The position numbers were made by a program, and so were the translations under genes. Of a DNA stretch of 64,000 nucleotides, positions 17,601-23,276 are shown piece by piece. The notes under the pieces are model-generated. The model was given only the letters and a program-made list of their open reading frames with translations, searched no databases and was not told the DNA's origin. The stretch's first letter is position 1. Every line of letters begins with the position of its first letter. This DNA comes from Agromyces laixinhei (GTDB lineage Bacteria > Actinomycetota > Actinomycetes > Actinomycetales > Microbacteriaceae): assembly GCF_006337065.1 (NCBI RefSeq), contig NZ_CP040872.1:2108001-2172000 (forward strand). Reading direction: 5' to 3'.

Positions 17601-18135
17601 CCGGTCGCCCCTTCTCGCCGCCCGCGAGCTGGCCGGCGGTGATCGCACCGGCCAGCCGGTGGTAACCCGCCTCGCGCCGGGCGAGCACGAGGAGGTGCTC
17701 GCCCTCGGGATCGGCGAAGCCGTTCTGCGGGCCCTGCAGTCCGAGTGAGAGTTCGGCGCCGAAGACCGTCTGCAGTTGGGGAAAGCTCTCTGCGGCCTCG
17801 GCGAAGTGCACGATGCCGTAGAAGCCGTCGTGGTCGGTGACGGCGAGCCCGGTGAGCCCGAGGCGCTGCGCCTCCTCGACGAGCTGTTCGGGCGAGGACG
17901 CACCGTCGAGGAAGCTGAAGTTCGAGTGCGCGTGCAGCTCGGCGTAGGGCACGATCGGCCCGGTCGGGGCCACGAGTCCCGCCGACGGGCGGTACGGATG
18001 GCGCTTCCGGCTCCACGCGGGCGAGTCGCCGCCGTCGCCGATGGTCTTCGGCGCGCCGGGCGCACCCGGCCGGCGCTCGTCGGAGAGCTTGCGTTCGAGT
18101 TCCGACCACGGGATGCCCGGATTGTTCCAGCCCAT
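14695..18135 (-). CDS. dnaE2: Error-prone DNA polymerase III alpha subunit DnaE2 (ImuC)
   Basis: 1,146-residue C-family polymerase. The PHP domain starts at about residue 60 (ELHAHSNFSFLDG). The catalytic palm has PDIDVDFDSDRREEI, with the two-Asp metal site, and the fingers follow with FQEQLMQMAVAVGDCS. Towards the C-terminus are a helix-hairpin-helix region (LDAAQLEALAAAGAFDGFG) and an OB fold (GITFLNLEDESG), ending SRDFR. Role: the polymerase that extends past lesions in SOS mutagenesis with ImuB and ImuA'. ATG at 18135 lies 16 bases after the imuB stop. The slightly short PHP/N-terminal lead (MGWNNPGIPWSELE) is typical of DnaE2. The last nine codons are part of a direct repeat. Confidence 0.93.
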   Translation of the reverse strand: MGWNNPGIPWSELERKLSDERRPGAPGAPKTIGDGGDSPAWSRKRHPYRPSAGLVAPTGPIVPYAELHAHSNFSFLDGASSPEQLVEEAQRLGLTGLAVTDHDGFYGIVHFAEAAESFPQLQTVFGAELSLGLQGPQNGFADPEGEHLLVLARREAGYHRLAGAITAGQLAGGEKGRPVYAIEELAERADGEWVVPTGCRKGAVRRALAEGGAHAAARELDRLTALFGRENVVVELFDHGHPFDQQANDVLAGLAEHAGLPLLATNAVHYATPPEHRLAAALAAVRARRSLDELDGWLPASDQLHLRSGAEMAARFARYPGAVARSVALADELAFTLRSARPKLPKQEVPAGHTPMSWLRVLVWQGAEELYPGVPQHVRERLERELDVIELKDFPGYFLIVHDIVAEARRRGILCQGRGSAANSAVCYALRITAVDSIGYRLPFERFLSALRDEEPDIDVDFDSDRREEIIQYVYAKYGRQNAAQVANVISYRPKVAVRDMAKALGYSTGQQDAWSRQVERWGAVVETDDHDIPDAVVELAGQVLTFPRHLGIHSGGMVLTDRPVGEVVPIEHARKEQRTVVQWDKDDCAWMGLVKFDLLGLGMLAALQYTFDLVRESTGEVWELASLPKEEAAVYDMLCRADSIGVFQVESRAQMGTLPRLKPRCFYDLVVEIALIRPGPVQGGAVHPYIRRRTGEEAVSYLHPKLEPVLERTLGVPLFQEQLMQMAVAVGDCSAADADLLRRAMGSKRGIEKIERLKAKLYTGMAGNCITGEVADSIYEKIEAFANFGFAESHALSFGLLVYASSWLKLHYPAAFLAALLRAQPMGFYSPQTLTADARRHGVEVLRPDILRSGVHAGLEAADDAGAGSGHDDGCRAPTGLATCADPVQPPVGPFDRREPDRGAEHRRDGAFAVRLGLAEVSSIGRAVAERLVAEREAHGPYRDMADVSRRGALDAAQLEALAAAGAFDGFGLERREALWMAGEAALDREEYLAGSVVVVQPPLLPMLSPAEQVVYDLWATGISPDDHPIRHVRERLDERGVIRIDLLQQAESGRRIEVGGVVTHRQRPATASGITFLNLEDESGTLNVIAGVGVWNRYRRIAREAPAMIVRGMLERSHEGVTNLVADRFEPLTVSAPHRSRDFR
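14701..14732. repeat. Direct repeat copy 2: authentic dnaE2 3' end
   Basis: These bases encode the end of DnaE2 (VSAPHRSRDF). They match 13347-13378 at 29 of 32 positions. With copy 1 they enclose a 1.35-kb segment holding only the MFS gene. Confidence 0.75.
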
Positions 18136-18151
18136 CAGCCCCGCCCCGCCA

Positions 18152-19741
18152 TCAGTCGTACCTCGCCTCTGCCCACCAGCCTTCGTCGTCGCGCACGAGG
18201 AGCCACGCGCAGCCCTCGTCGTCGACGATCTGGAAGCGGTGCACGCGCCTCGCGTGCTCGGCGTCCCACCAGCGTTCGACGACCGGCCAAGGGCCCGCCC
18301 AGGCCCGCACGGGCGTGGGGGCGGCGCCCGCGAGCGCGAAACGTTCGGGCTTCGCCGAGATCGCACCGCGGGCGTCGATCGTGACGACGGCACCGCCGGC
18401 GTCGAGCAGCCCGACCGGCCGGCGCTCGCGGAACACGCTCGCCGGGGCGAGCGCGGGCAGGCTGCCGGGCCACGGCGCGCTCTCGTCGCCGCGTTCGGGA
18501 GCCCGATCACCCCAGGGCACGAGCACCTGCCGGTCGGCGAGCATTCGCCCGCCGCCGATCACCGCAGTGACGACCGCGTCGTGGCCGAGCATGCTCTGCA
18601 CCCGGGTGAGCCCGTGATGCACGCGCTCGTCGGGCCCGCCGCCCCAGAGCCCCTCTTCATGGTTGCCGGTGGAGTCGATGCGCTCGGGCACGACGCGCAG
18701 TCGCACGATCGGCGAGGTGAGCGCCCTGTCGGCGGTGCCTGTGCCCTGCAGCTGCCAACGCACGCGATCGACGACGTCGGCGGGGGTGAACCAGCGCGGG
18801 TGCAACCAGCCGCGGCTCGAGTGCCCGCCTGCTTCGTCGTCGATCTCGATGCGGATGCCGGTGCACACGAGCCGCTTCGCCCGCATGCGCTCGATGAACT
18901 CGGAGGCATGCACCCGGAAGGCGAAGGCGAGCTGGTCGATGCGGTCGAGCGGCGGTTCGAACTCCTGCGCGACCTCGAACTCGGGCGGCGGGGTGCGTGC
19001 GAGCACCCTCGCCTGCTCGCGCCCGGCCGCCCGATCGTGCGCGAAGGCGCCCGCCGCGCCGAATCGGCGGCGCACGTCGGCCTCGGGCAGGGCCGCGAAC
19101 TCGCCGAGGGTGTGCACCCCGAGGCGGTTCAGCAGGGTTCGGGTACGGGCATCGACGACGAGTCCCACCGGCAGCGGGGCGATGAACGCAGCGGATGCCC
19201 CGGGCTCGACGATGCCCACCGGCGACTCGCCCGCAGCGTCGGCGATACCCGCAGCTCCGATCGCCCGGGCCGCCTGCTCGGCGGCGAACGGCCCGTCGGC
19301 GACTCCGACCCGCGCCCCGATCACCCCGAGTGCGGCGACGGTGCCGAGCAGGGCGCGTGCCGCGGCATCTTCACCGCCGTAGTAGCGGGCCGGACCCCGC
19401 GCCCGCATGGCGAGCGTGCCGGGGCGGACGAGCTGCACACCGGGCACCGTCTCTTCGACCCGCCGCACGACCGGCTCGAAGACGCGCACGTCGAGCGAGG
19501 CGTCGTAGTCGAGCAGGGTGAGTGCGGGGGAGCGGTACTGCGCTTCGCGGAGCTTCAGCCCGCGAACCACGCCGTCGCTGCGAGCCGCGGCCGAGCAGGC
19601 GAAGATCTGGCCGCCCTCGGTGAGGGCGACGGGTGCGGCCGGGTCGAGGCCCGATTCGCGGCACGCCGCGAACACGGGCCAGTCGGGGCACCAGAGCACG
19701 ATCGTGCGGGTGGGGTCGACGTGTACCGGGTCGACGGCCAT
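18152..19741 (-). CDS. imuB: ImuB, Y-family polymerase-like mutasome adaptor
   Basis: 529-residue Y-family-like protein without a full polymerase active site. In the SOS mutasome ImuB links DnaE2 and ImuA' to the beta clamp and does not itself polymerise. The N-terminus has TIVLWCPDWPVFAACRESG. A palm-like region (LKLREAQYRSPALTLLDYD) and a thumb/HhH region (LLNRLGVHTLGEFAALP) follow, then a little-finger-like part (QLAFAFRVHASEFIERM). The C-terminal 120 residues contain RAWAGPWPVVERWWD and RFQIVDDEG, characteristic of actinobacterial ImuB. The ATG at 19741 overlaps the imuA' stop by one base (TGATG), so the two are translationally coupled. Confidence 0.9.
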   Translation of the reverse strand: MAVDPVHVDPTRTIVLWCPDWPVFAACRESGLDPAAPVALTEGGQIFACSAAARSDGVVRGLKLREAQYRSPALTLLDYDASLDVRVFEPVVRRVEETVPGVQLVRPGTLAMRARGPARYYGGEDAAARALLGTVAALGVIGARVGVADGPFAAEQAARAIGAAGIADAAGESPVGIVEPGASAAFIAPLPVGLVVDARTRTLLNRLGVHTLGEFAALPEADVRRRFGAAGAFAHDRAAGREQARVLARTPPPEFEVAQEFEPPLDRIDQLAFAFRVHASEFIERMRAKRLVCTGIRIEIDDEAGGHSSRGWLHPRWFTPADVVDRVRWQLQGTGTADRALTSPIVRLRVVPERIDSTGNHEEGLWGGGPDERVHHGLTRVQSMLGHDAVVTAVIGGGRMLADRQVLVPWGDRAPERGDESAPWPGSLPALAPASVFRERRPVGLLDAGGAVVTIDARGAISAKPERFALAGAAPTPVRAWAGPWPVVERWWDAEHARRVHRFQIVDDEGCAWLLVRDDEGWWAEARYD

Positions 19742-20478
19742 CAGACGGCCCGCCGCACGTACTCGTCGAGTCGTACCGGCGCGTTCAGGGGCGCCGATGC
19801 GCCCTGGGGAACCGCTTCATCGGCAGCGACCCGGAACTCGAGGGAGCGCCCAGGCAACTGGAGCCGGGAGCGGCCGCGACGGCCGAACTCACCGCGACCG
19901 CCGGCCGAGACGACGACATCGCGGTCGCTGAGGTGCCCGTGCCCGAGTTCGAGCCCGTGCCACTGGCTCGCCTCGACGCCGACGCTCGCGTCGCTGCCCG
20001 GCCACCGACCGGCCACGAGCAGCACGGTGCCGCGCTGCCGGAGCCGTGCGGTCAACCGCGACGCCTCGGCGGGGGAGACCTGACCGACCGGGCGCACCGC
20101 GACCACCGGAATGACGTCGGCGAGTGCCGCGACCACGGTGAGCCATTGCCGCCCGGGGTCGGGCACGAGCGCGAGCCGTTCGAGGTCGATGCCGAACCGC
20201 GAGGCGGCCTCGACGCCGAACTCGGGCATGCCGGCGACCGCGACCCAGCGCCCGCTCGCCGAGGGGCCGGCCAGAAGCGCCATGAGCAGGGTCGTCGACC
20301 CCTCGACCGAGACGATCGTGCCCTCGCGGAGGCTGCCGCCGCCGGGCAGTACCTGCTCGAAGGCCGGATGCGTGGGCACGGTCTTCGAATCGAGCCGCGT
20401 CGCCTGCATGCCCCGAATGCGGGCCTGCAGTTCTTCGACCCGCGCCGGCACTTCGGCGGGGGTGAGGGGAGCGGTCAT
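19741..20478 (-). CDS. imuA': ImuA' , RecA-like component of the SOS mutasome
   Basis: 245-residue RecA-fold protein, the first gene of imuA'-imuB-dnaE2. The core has HPAFEQVLPGGGSLREGTIV, a degenerate P-loop-like VEGSTTLLMALLAG, then GRWVAVAGMPEFGVEAASRFG. It ends with a basic strand-rich tail (GRGEFGRRGRSRLQLPGR). Family role: accessory mutagenesis factor binding ImuB. ATG at 20478 is chosen because GAGGG lies just upstream; an in-frame ATG at 20490 is the alternative. A LexA box at 20495-20510 is 17 bases upstream. Beyond it the native promoter region is replaced by an IS1595-family insertion, so induction may be altered. Confidence 0.87.
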   Translation of the reverse strand: MTAPLTPAEVPARVEELQARIRGMQATRLDSKTVPTHPAFEQVLPGGGSLREGTIVSVEGSTTLLMALLAGPSASGRWVAVAGMPEFGVEAASRFGIDLERLALVPDPGRQWLTVVAALADVIPVVAVRPVGQVSPAEASRLTARLRQRGTVLLVAGRWPGSDASVGVEASQWHGLELGHGHLSDRDVVVSAGGRGEFGRRGRSRLQLPGRSLEFRVAADEAVPQGASAPLNAPVRLDEYVRRAV

Positions 20479-20494
20479 CGTCACCCTCATAGTT

Positions 20495-20510
20495 TCGAAC
20501 ACATGTTCTA
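20495..20510. promoter_or_regulatory. LexA/SOS box of imuA', truncated by an insertion
   Basis: TCGAACACATGTTCTA matches the actinobacterial SOS box TCGAAC-N4-GTTCGA at 11 of 12 specified positions. The mismatch is at the edge where the mobile element begins. Joining 20495-20508 to the bases after the insertion (22957 on) gives TCGAACACATGTTCGA, a perfect box, so the insertion split it. Confidence 0.8.
20502..20508. repeat. Target-site duplication, left copy (CATGTTC)
   Basis: CATGTTC here is repeated at 22950-22956 on the far side of the mobile unit. Extending to 8 bp gives one mismatch (A versus C). IS1595-family elements duplicate 8 bp. Confidence 0.6.
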
Positions 20511-20533
20511 GGTATCTGTCTAACTGAAGTAGG
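20507..20533. repeat. Left terminal inverted repeat of the IS
   Basis: 27 bases pairing with 21559-21585 at 25 positions. It abuts the LexA box and shares its last four bases with it. Confidence 0.8.
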
Positions 20534-20542
20534 CTTGGACTC

Positions 20543-21505
20543 ATGGCCGAGTCTGCGCATCCGGTGGGTGGTGTCGACTATCCGCGGACGTTCCAAGAGC
20601 TCCGCGAGTGGTTCCCGGATGATGCGGCGTGCCTGGCGTACCTCGCACGGTTGCGCTGGCCGGACGGGTTCGTCTGCCCGGAATGCAAGGGTCGCGAGTT
20701 CTGGCTCACCGGCGTTGGCCTGTGGATGTGCAGTGGCTGCTCGCGGCGCACATCGGTGACCGCGGGGACGATTTTCCATCGGACGCGGACCCCGCTGTCG
20801 ACGTGGTTCGCGGCGGTCTGGTTCGTCACGTCGCAGAAGAACGGGATGTCCGCACAGAGCCTGCAGCGGGTGCTCGGCTTGAAGTCTTACGAGACCGCGT
20901 GGGCGTGGATGCACAAGCTCCGCCGGGCGATGGTGCGGCCCGAACGGGACCTGCTCCACGGCGTCGTCGAAGTGGACGAGACCTTCGTCGGCGGCGTCAG
21001 TGGCGGGCACGCCGGGGCGAGCTCTGGCAAAGCCGTCGTAATGGTCGCGGTCGAAAAGCCCGGCCCGGGCCGCAAGCTCGGTCGGATCCGGCTCGGACTC
21101 GCCGACCGACCCGGCACTCTCGGACTCGTCACGTTCGCGCAGAACACCGTCGCGCAAGGCTCGACGATCCACACCGACGGCGCCCGGATGATGCGCCGGC
21201 TCGGCGAGCTTGGCTACACCCACGAGTACGCCACCGGCTACAACGCCCCCGACCCGACCGCAGTGCTGCCCGGCGTGCACCTGACCGCGTCTCTCCTGAG
21301 GCGGTGGCTGACGGGCACACTCCACTACGGCGTTGCCGAGCACCAGCTGCCCTACTACCTCGACGAGTTCACGTTCCGATTCAATCGTCGCGACGCGACC
21401 AGCCGGGGGCTGCTCTTCTACCGGCTGCTCCAGCAGGCTGTGCAGACCGACCCCCACCCACTCCAGGATCTCCTCGACCCCGATTCGAACCCCTACTTCA
21501 CCTAG
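20543..21505 (+). CDS. IS1595-family transposase (ISXO2-like)
   Basis: 320-residue transposase. An N-terminal zinc ribbon (CPEC about residue 50, CSGC about 70) is followed by a helix-turn-helix region (SAQSLQRVLGLKSYETAWAW). The ISXO2-like DDE-type domain has VVEVDETFVGG (first Asp), IHTDGAR (second Asp) and YYLDEFTFRFNRR (third acidic/Asn motif), all hallmark IS1595 motifs. No frameshift or stop is seen, so it may be active. Its last codons plus stop (CCTACTTCACCTAG) repeat exactly inside the right TIR 67 bases further on. It probably also acts, or acted, on the ends of the adjacent cassette, which are similar in sequence. Confidence 0.9.
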   Translation: MAESAHPVGGVDYPRTFQELREWFPDDAACLAYLARLRWPDGFVCPECKGREFWLTGVGLWMCSGCSRRTSVTAGTIFHRTRTPLSTWFAAVWFVTSQKNGMSAQSLQRVLGLKSYETAWAWMHKLRRAMVRPERDLLHGVVEVDETFVGGVSGGHAGASSGKAVVMVAVEKPGPGRKLGRIRLGLADRPGTLGLVTFAQNTVAQGSTIHTDGARMMRRLGELGYTHEYATGYNAPDPTAVLPGVHLTASLLRRWLTGTLHYGVAEHQLPYYLDEFTFRFNRRDATSRGLLFYRLLQQAVQTDPHPLQDLLDPDSNPYFT

Positions 21506-21558
21506 GCTCGCGAGACCGGCGTTGACGAGGGTCTGAACCGATGAAAAGCCAGTCAATC

Positions 21559-21585
21559 CCTACTTCACCTAGACAGATACCTAGA
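21559..21585. repeat. Right terminal inverted repeat of the IS
   Basis: Complement of 20507-20533 with two mismatches. The inner 15 bases (from 21558) are an exact direct repeat of 21491-21505, the end of the transposase gene. Confidence 0.8.
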
Positions 21586-21849
21586 CCACAAGTTCTGGGT
21601 ATTTGCTTGAGTGAAGCCCGGCGGGCGCATGGCGCAGAATTCCATCCGAACGGCGAGTTCCGGCACGCGATATTCGAACTGCGAACCAGGCTCGAACCCA
21701 AGGATCGGCTTGCGGGCGCCGCAATATACGTCGTGAAGGAAGTCGCAGTGCACGCGGTGGTAGAACTCGCTCCTCTGTGCGTCGTGGACGTGGCAGGCGT
21801 GCAGCCGGTACCCTTCTGCCTGTGAAGTAGGACCCGAGAACCGCCACAG
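21565..21849 (-). other. Open antisense frame, possible gene remnant at the cassette left end
   Basis: The minus-strand frame is open for 95 codons between a TAA at 21850-21852 and the stop at 21565. It reads like protein in its middle (HACHVHDAQRSEFYHR, then CDFLHDVYCGARKPILGFEP), with six Cys/His clusters that could bind metal. There is no ATG near its beginning, and its 3' end runs into the IS ends. I recognise no family. It may be the truncated tail of a former passenger gene, or chance. The 423 bases between the transposase and nucleotidyltransferase genes otherwise hold only the IS ends. Confidence 0.25.
21595..21616. repeat. Left terminal repeat of the cassette
   Basis: 18 of 22 matches to the complement of 22927-22948. 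The stretch from 21587 also aligns directly with the outer left end of the complete IS (20500 onward), so it is a second, diverged left end. Confidence 0.6.
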
Positions 21850-21928
21850 TTATGCCGTTGAGCCCCCGCTCCGGCATTTCCTGACAAGCCCGCTCTCGCC
21901 CGACCTCACTCACCAGGAGCCGAACTTC

Positions 21929-22687
21929 ATGCTCGAATCGGACACCGCCTTCCTCGACGCCATCGCCGATGCCCTCGCAGCCCTGCCGGGCGTGCACGCC
22001 GTGACACTCGGCGGCTCTCGTGCGCTGGGGACGAACACCCCGGACAGCGATTGGGATCTGTCCGTCTACTACCGCGACGGGTTCACTCCCGACCATCTCC
22101 GTGCCGTCGGCTGGACCGGAGAAGTCTCTGAGCTCGGAGCCTGGGGCGGAGGCGTCTTCAATGGAGGGGCATGGCTTCAGATCGACGGGCGGAAGGTCGA
22201 CATCCACTACCGCGACCTGGCGGTCGTCAACCGAGAGCTGGCCGAGGCCGTGCAGGGCCGGTTCCATTGGGAGCCACTGATGTTCCACCTCGCCGGCATC
22301 CCCAGCTACCTGCTGCTGGCCGAACTCGCGTCGAGCCGACAGCTGCGCGGCGACGCACTCCCGCGCCCGGCGTTCCCGGAACCGTTGCGAGACTCCGCAT
22401 CACGCATGTGGCGGTCGAACGCCGCCCTCACTCTGAATTACGCACAGAACGGTTATGCCGACCGCAGCCAGCTGACGGAGACCGCTGGCGCCCTGGCGAC
22501 CGCGGCGATGCAGACCGCGCACGCGGTCCTCGCCGAGCGCGGCGAATGGGTCACCAACGAGAAGCGCCTCCTTGCCCGCGCAGGGCTGCGCCGGATGGAC
22601 GAGATCATCGCGAACCTCAGCACAAGCGCCACGTCACTGACCGAAGGCGTCCGTGCCGCACGAGAGCTATGCCAGTACACCCGATGA
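21929..22687 (+). CDS. Nucleotidyltransferase-domain protein (cassette passenger)
   Basis: 252 residues. The N-terminal polymerase-beta-like nucleotidyltransferase fold has GGSRALGTNTPDSDWDL near residue 28, that is GSxA with the DxD metal pair. A third strand Asp is in QIDGRKVDIHYRDL. The C-terminal half is helical (ALTLNYAQNGYADRSQL; EKRLLARAGLRRMDEII), as in antibiotic nucleotidyltransferases and related substrate-binding domains. It may transfer AMP to a small molecule such as an aminoglycoside or lincosamide, but the substrate cannot be read from sequence. CAGGAG at 21911-21916 serves the ATG at 21929. As the only clear gene in a transposase-less IS-ended cassette, it is the likely selected cargo. 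Confidence 0.75.
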   Translation: MLESDTAFLDAIADALAALPGVHAVTLGGSRALGTNTPDSDWDLSVYYRDGFTPDHLRAVGWTGEVSELGAWGGGVFNGGAWLQIDGRKVDIHYRDLAVVNRELAEAVQGRFHWEPLMFHLAGIPSYLLLAELASSRQLRGDALPRPAFPEPLRDSASRMWRSNAALTLNYAQNGYADRSQLTETAGALATAAMQTAHAVLAERGEWVTNEKRLLARAGLRRMDEIIANLSTSATSLTEGVRAARELCQYTR

Positions 22688-22748
22688 CTTGATCATGGGT
22701 GGGGTCCCTGGCAGTCGGTGGGGCACCGGCTGAGATCGGTGAGGGTCG

Positions 22749-22799
22749 AGCACCGGCCACCTCGGTGCTGCTGAGAGCCGGTCTCGGGAGGACCGAGAC
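22749..22799. terminator. Two tandem stem-loops after the nucleotidyltransferase gene
   Basis: AGCACCG and CGGTGCT (22749-22769) pair perfectly around 7 bases. GTCTCGG and CCGAGAC (22781-22799) pair around 5 bases, extendable by CCGG with one bulge. They start 62 bases after the stop and could terminate the cassette transcript. No gene is seen in 22688-22926. Confidence 0.4.
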
Positions 22800-22926
22800 G
22801 CCGGCCCTGCCGGATTCCCGTATGCCCCGCCCGATAACTGCTCGGTGAAGGCCACTAAACGCTACGCTCAGCCCCTCACCCACCCCGCGGGTCAGGCAGC
22901 CCTCTACGGCGACGATTGGGCGACGG

Positions 22927-22948
22927 CTACACCTAAGCAGATACCCAG
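22927..22948. repeat. Right terminal repeat of the cassette
   Basis: Inverted relative to 21595-21616 (18/22). It is followed by GC-CATGTTC, the second copy of the target sequence. Confidence 0.6.
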
Positions 22949-22949
22949 C

Positions 22950-22956
22950 CATGTTC
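22950..22956. repeat. Target-site duplication, right copy (CATGTTC)
   Basis: Matches 20502-20508. The following GAAT completes the native LexA box when the insertion is removed. Confidence 0.6.
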
Positions 22957-23039
22957 GAATATGCAAGTCGGCCGTGCCGACCGTCCGCAACATCCGATGG
23001 GCGTCGAGGCGCTCGTCGGATGAGCCCCTGAACAGCGAA

Positions 23040-23068
23040 AAGGCCGGATCAGAAACTGATCCGGCCTT
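23040..23068. terminator. Terminator of tRNA-Leu
   Basis: AAGGCCGGATCAG-AAA-CTGATCCGGCCTT is a perfect 13-bp stem with a 3-base loop, 14 bases past the tRNA 3' end on the minus strand. It can also stop plus-strand transcription leaving the mobile unit. Confidence 0.8.
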
Positions 23069-23081
23069 CTCGACACCAGCG

Positions 23082-23165
23082 TGCGCGAGGGGGGACTTGA
23101 ACCCCCACGCCCGTTAGGGCACTAGCACCTCAAGCTAGCGCGTCTGCCATTTCCGCCACCCGCGC
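23082..23165 (-). tRNA. tRNA-Leu (anticodon GAG)
   Basis: 84 bases on the minus strand fold as a class II tRNA. The acceptor stem GCGCGGG/CTCGCGC has one G-T pair. The anticodon stem CTAGC/GCTAG encloses loop TTGAGGT (anticodon GAG). The variable arm is long (TGCCCTAACGGGC), and the T arm is GGGGGTTCAAGTCCCCC. The discriminator is A, as required for leucine. CCA is not encoded. It reads CUC (and CUU). A possible -10 TAATGT lies about 42 bases upstream of the 5' end. Confidence 0.93.
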
Positions 23166-23276
23166 TCGTGTCAGGCCGTTCCGATCACTCGGTGGCCCGA
23201 GAGAAGACATTAGCACGCTTTGAGAGGCGCCTTCGACATGATGGCCAACCACGGATGCCCCGGCTAGCGTGAGGGC

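Larger units (their letters stand above)
20507..21585 (+). mobile_element. IS1595-family insertion sequence (complete)
   Basis: A 1,079-base IS with 27-base terminal inverted repeats: left 20507-20533 starts TCTAGGTATCTGTC, right 21559-21585 is its complement, differing at two central positions. It encodes one intact transposase (20543-21505). The flanking 8-mers ACACATGT (20499-20506) and CCACAAGT (21586-21593) agree at 6 of 8, an aged or imperfect target duplication. The inner edge of the left repeat holds TAGGCT (20530-20535), seven bases before the transposase ATG, so the TIR carries the transposase promoter. Confidence 0.85.
21595..22948 (+). mobile_element. Transposase-less IS1595-type cassette (mobile insertion cassette-like)
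   Basis: Left end 21595-21616 (CTGGGTATTTGCTTGAGTGAAG) and right end 22927-22948 (complement starts CTGGGTATCTGCTTAGG) are inverted and match at 18 of 22 positions. Both resemble the TIRs of the neighbouring complete IS (shared GGTAT-TG and a GTG-AG inner part). Between them are a nucleotidyltransferase gene and no transposase. Passenger-only elements with IS ends are known as mobile insertion cassettes. Together with the IS this unit splits the LexA box, flanked by CATGTTC on both sides. Confidence 0.65.

Noticed and set aside
14716..17748. A 1,010-codon plus-strand open frame
   Set aside because: It is antisense to dnaE2, which has full polymerase motifs. Long antisense frames are expected in high-GC DNA with G/C third positions.
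21541..21825. A 94-codon plus-strand frame overlapping both IS ends
   Set aside because: Its first 25 codons are IS terminal repeats and no ribosome site or motif is seen.
22950..23165. tRNA-Leu as an integration site of a genomic island
   Set aside because: No integrase and no copy of the tRNA 3' end elsewhere in the window. The nearby element is an IS1595-type unit that targets the SOS box.
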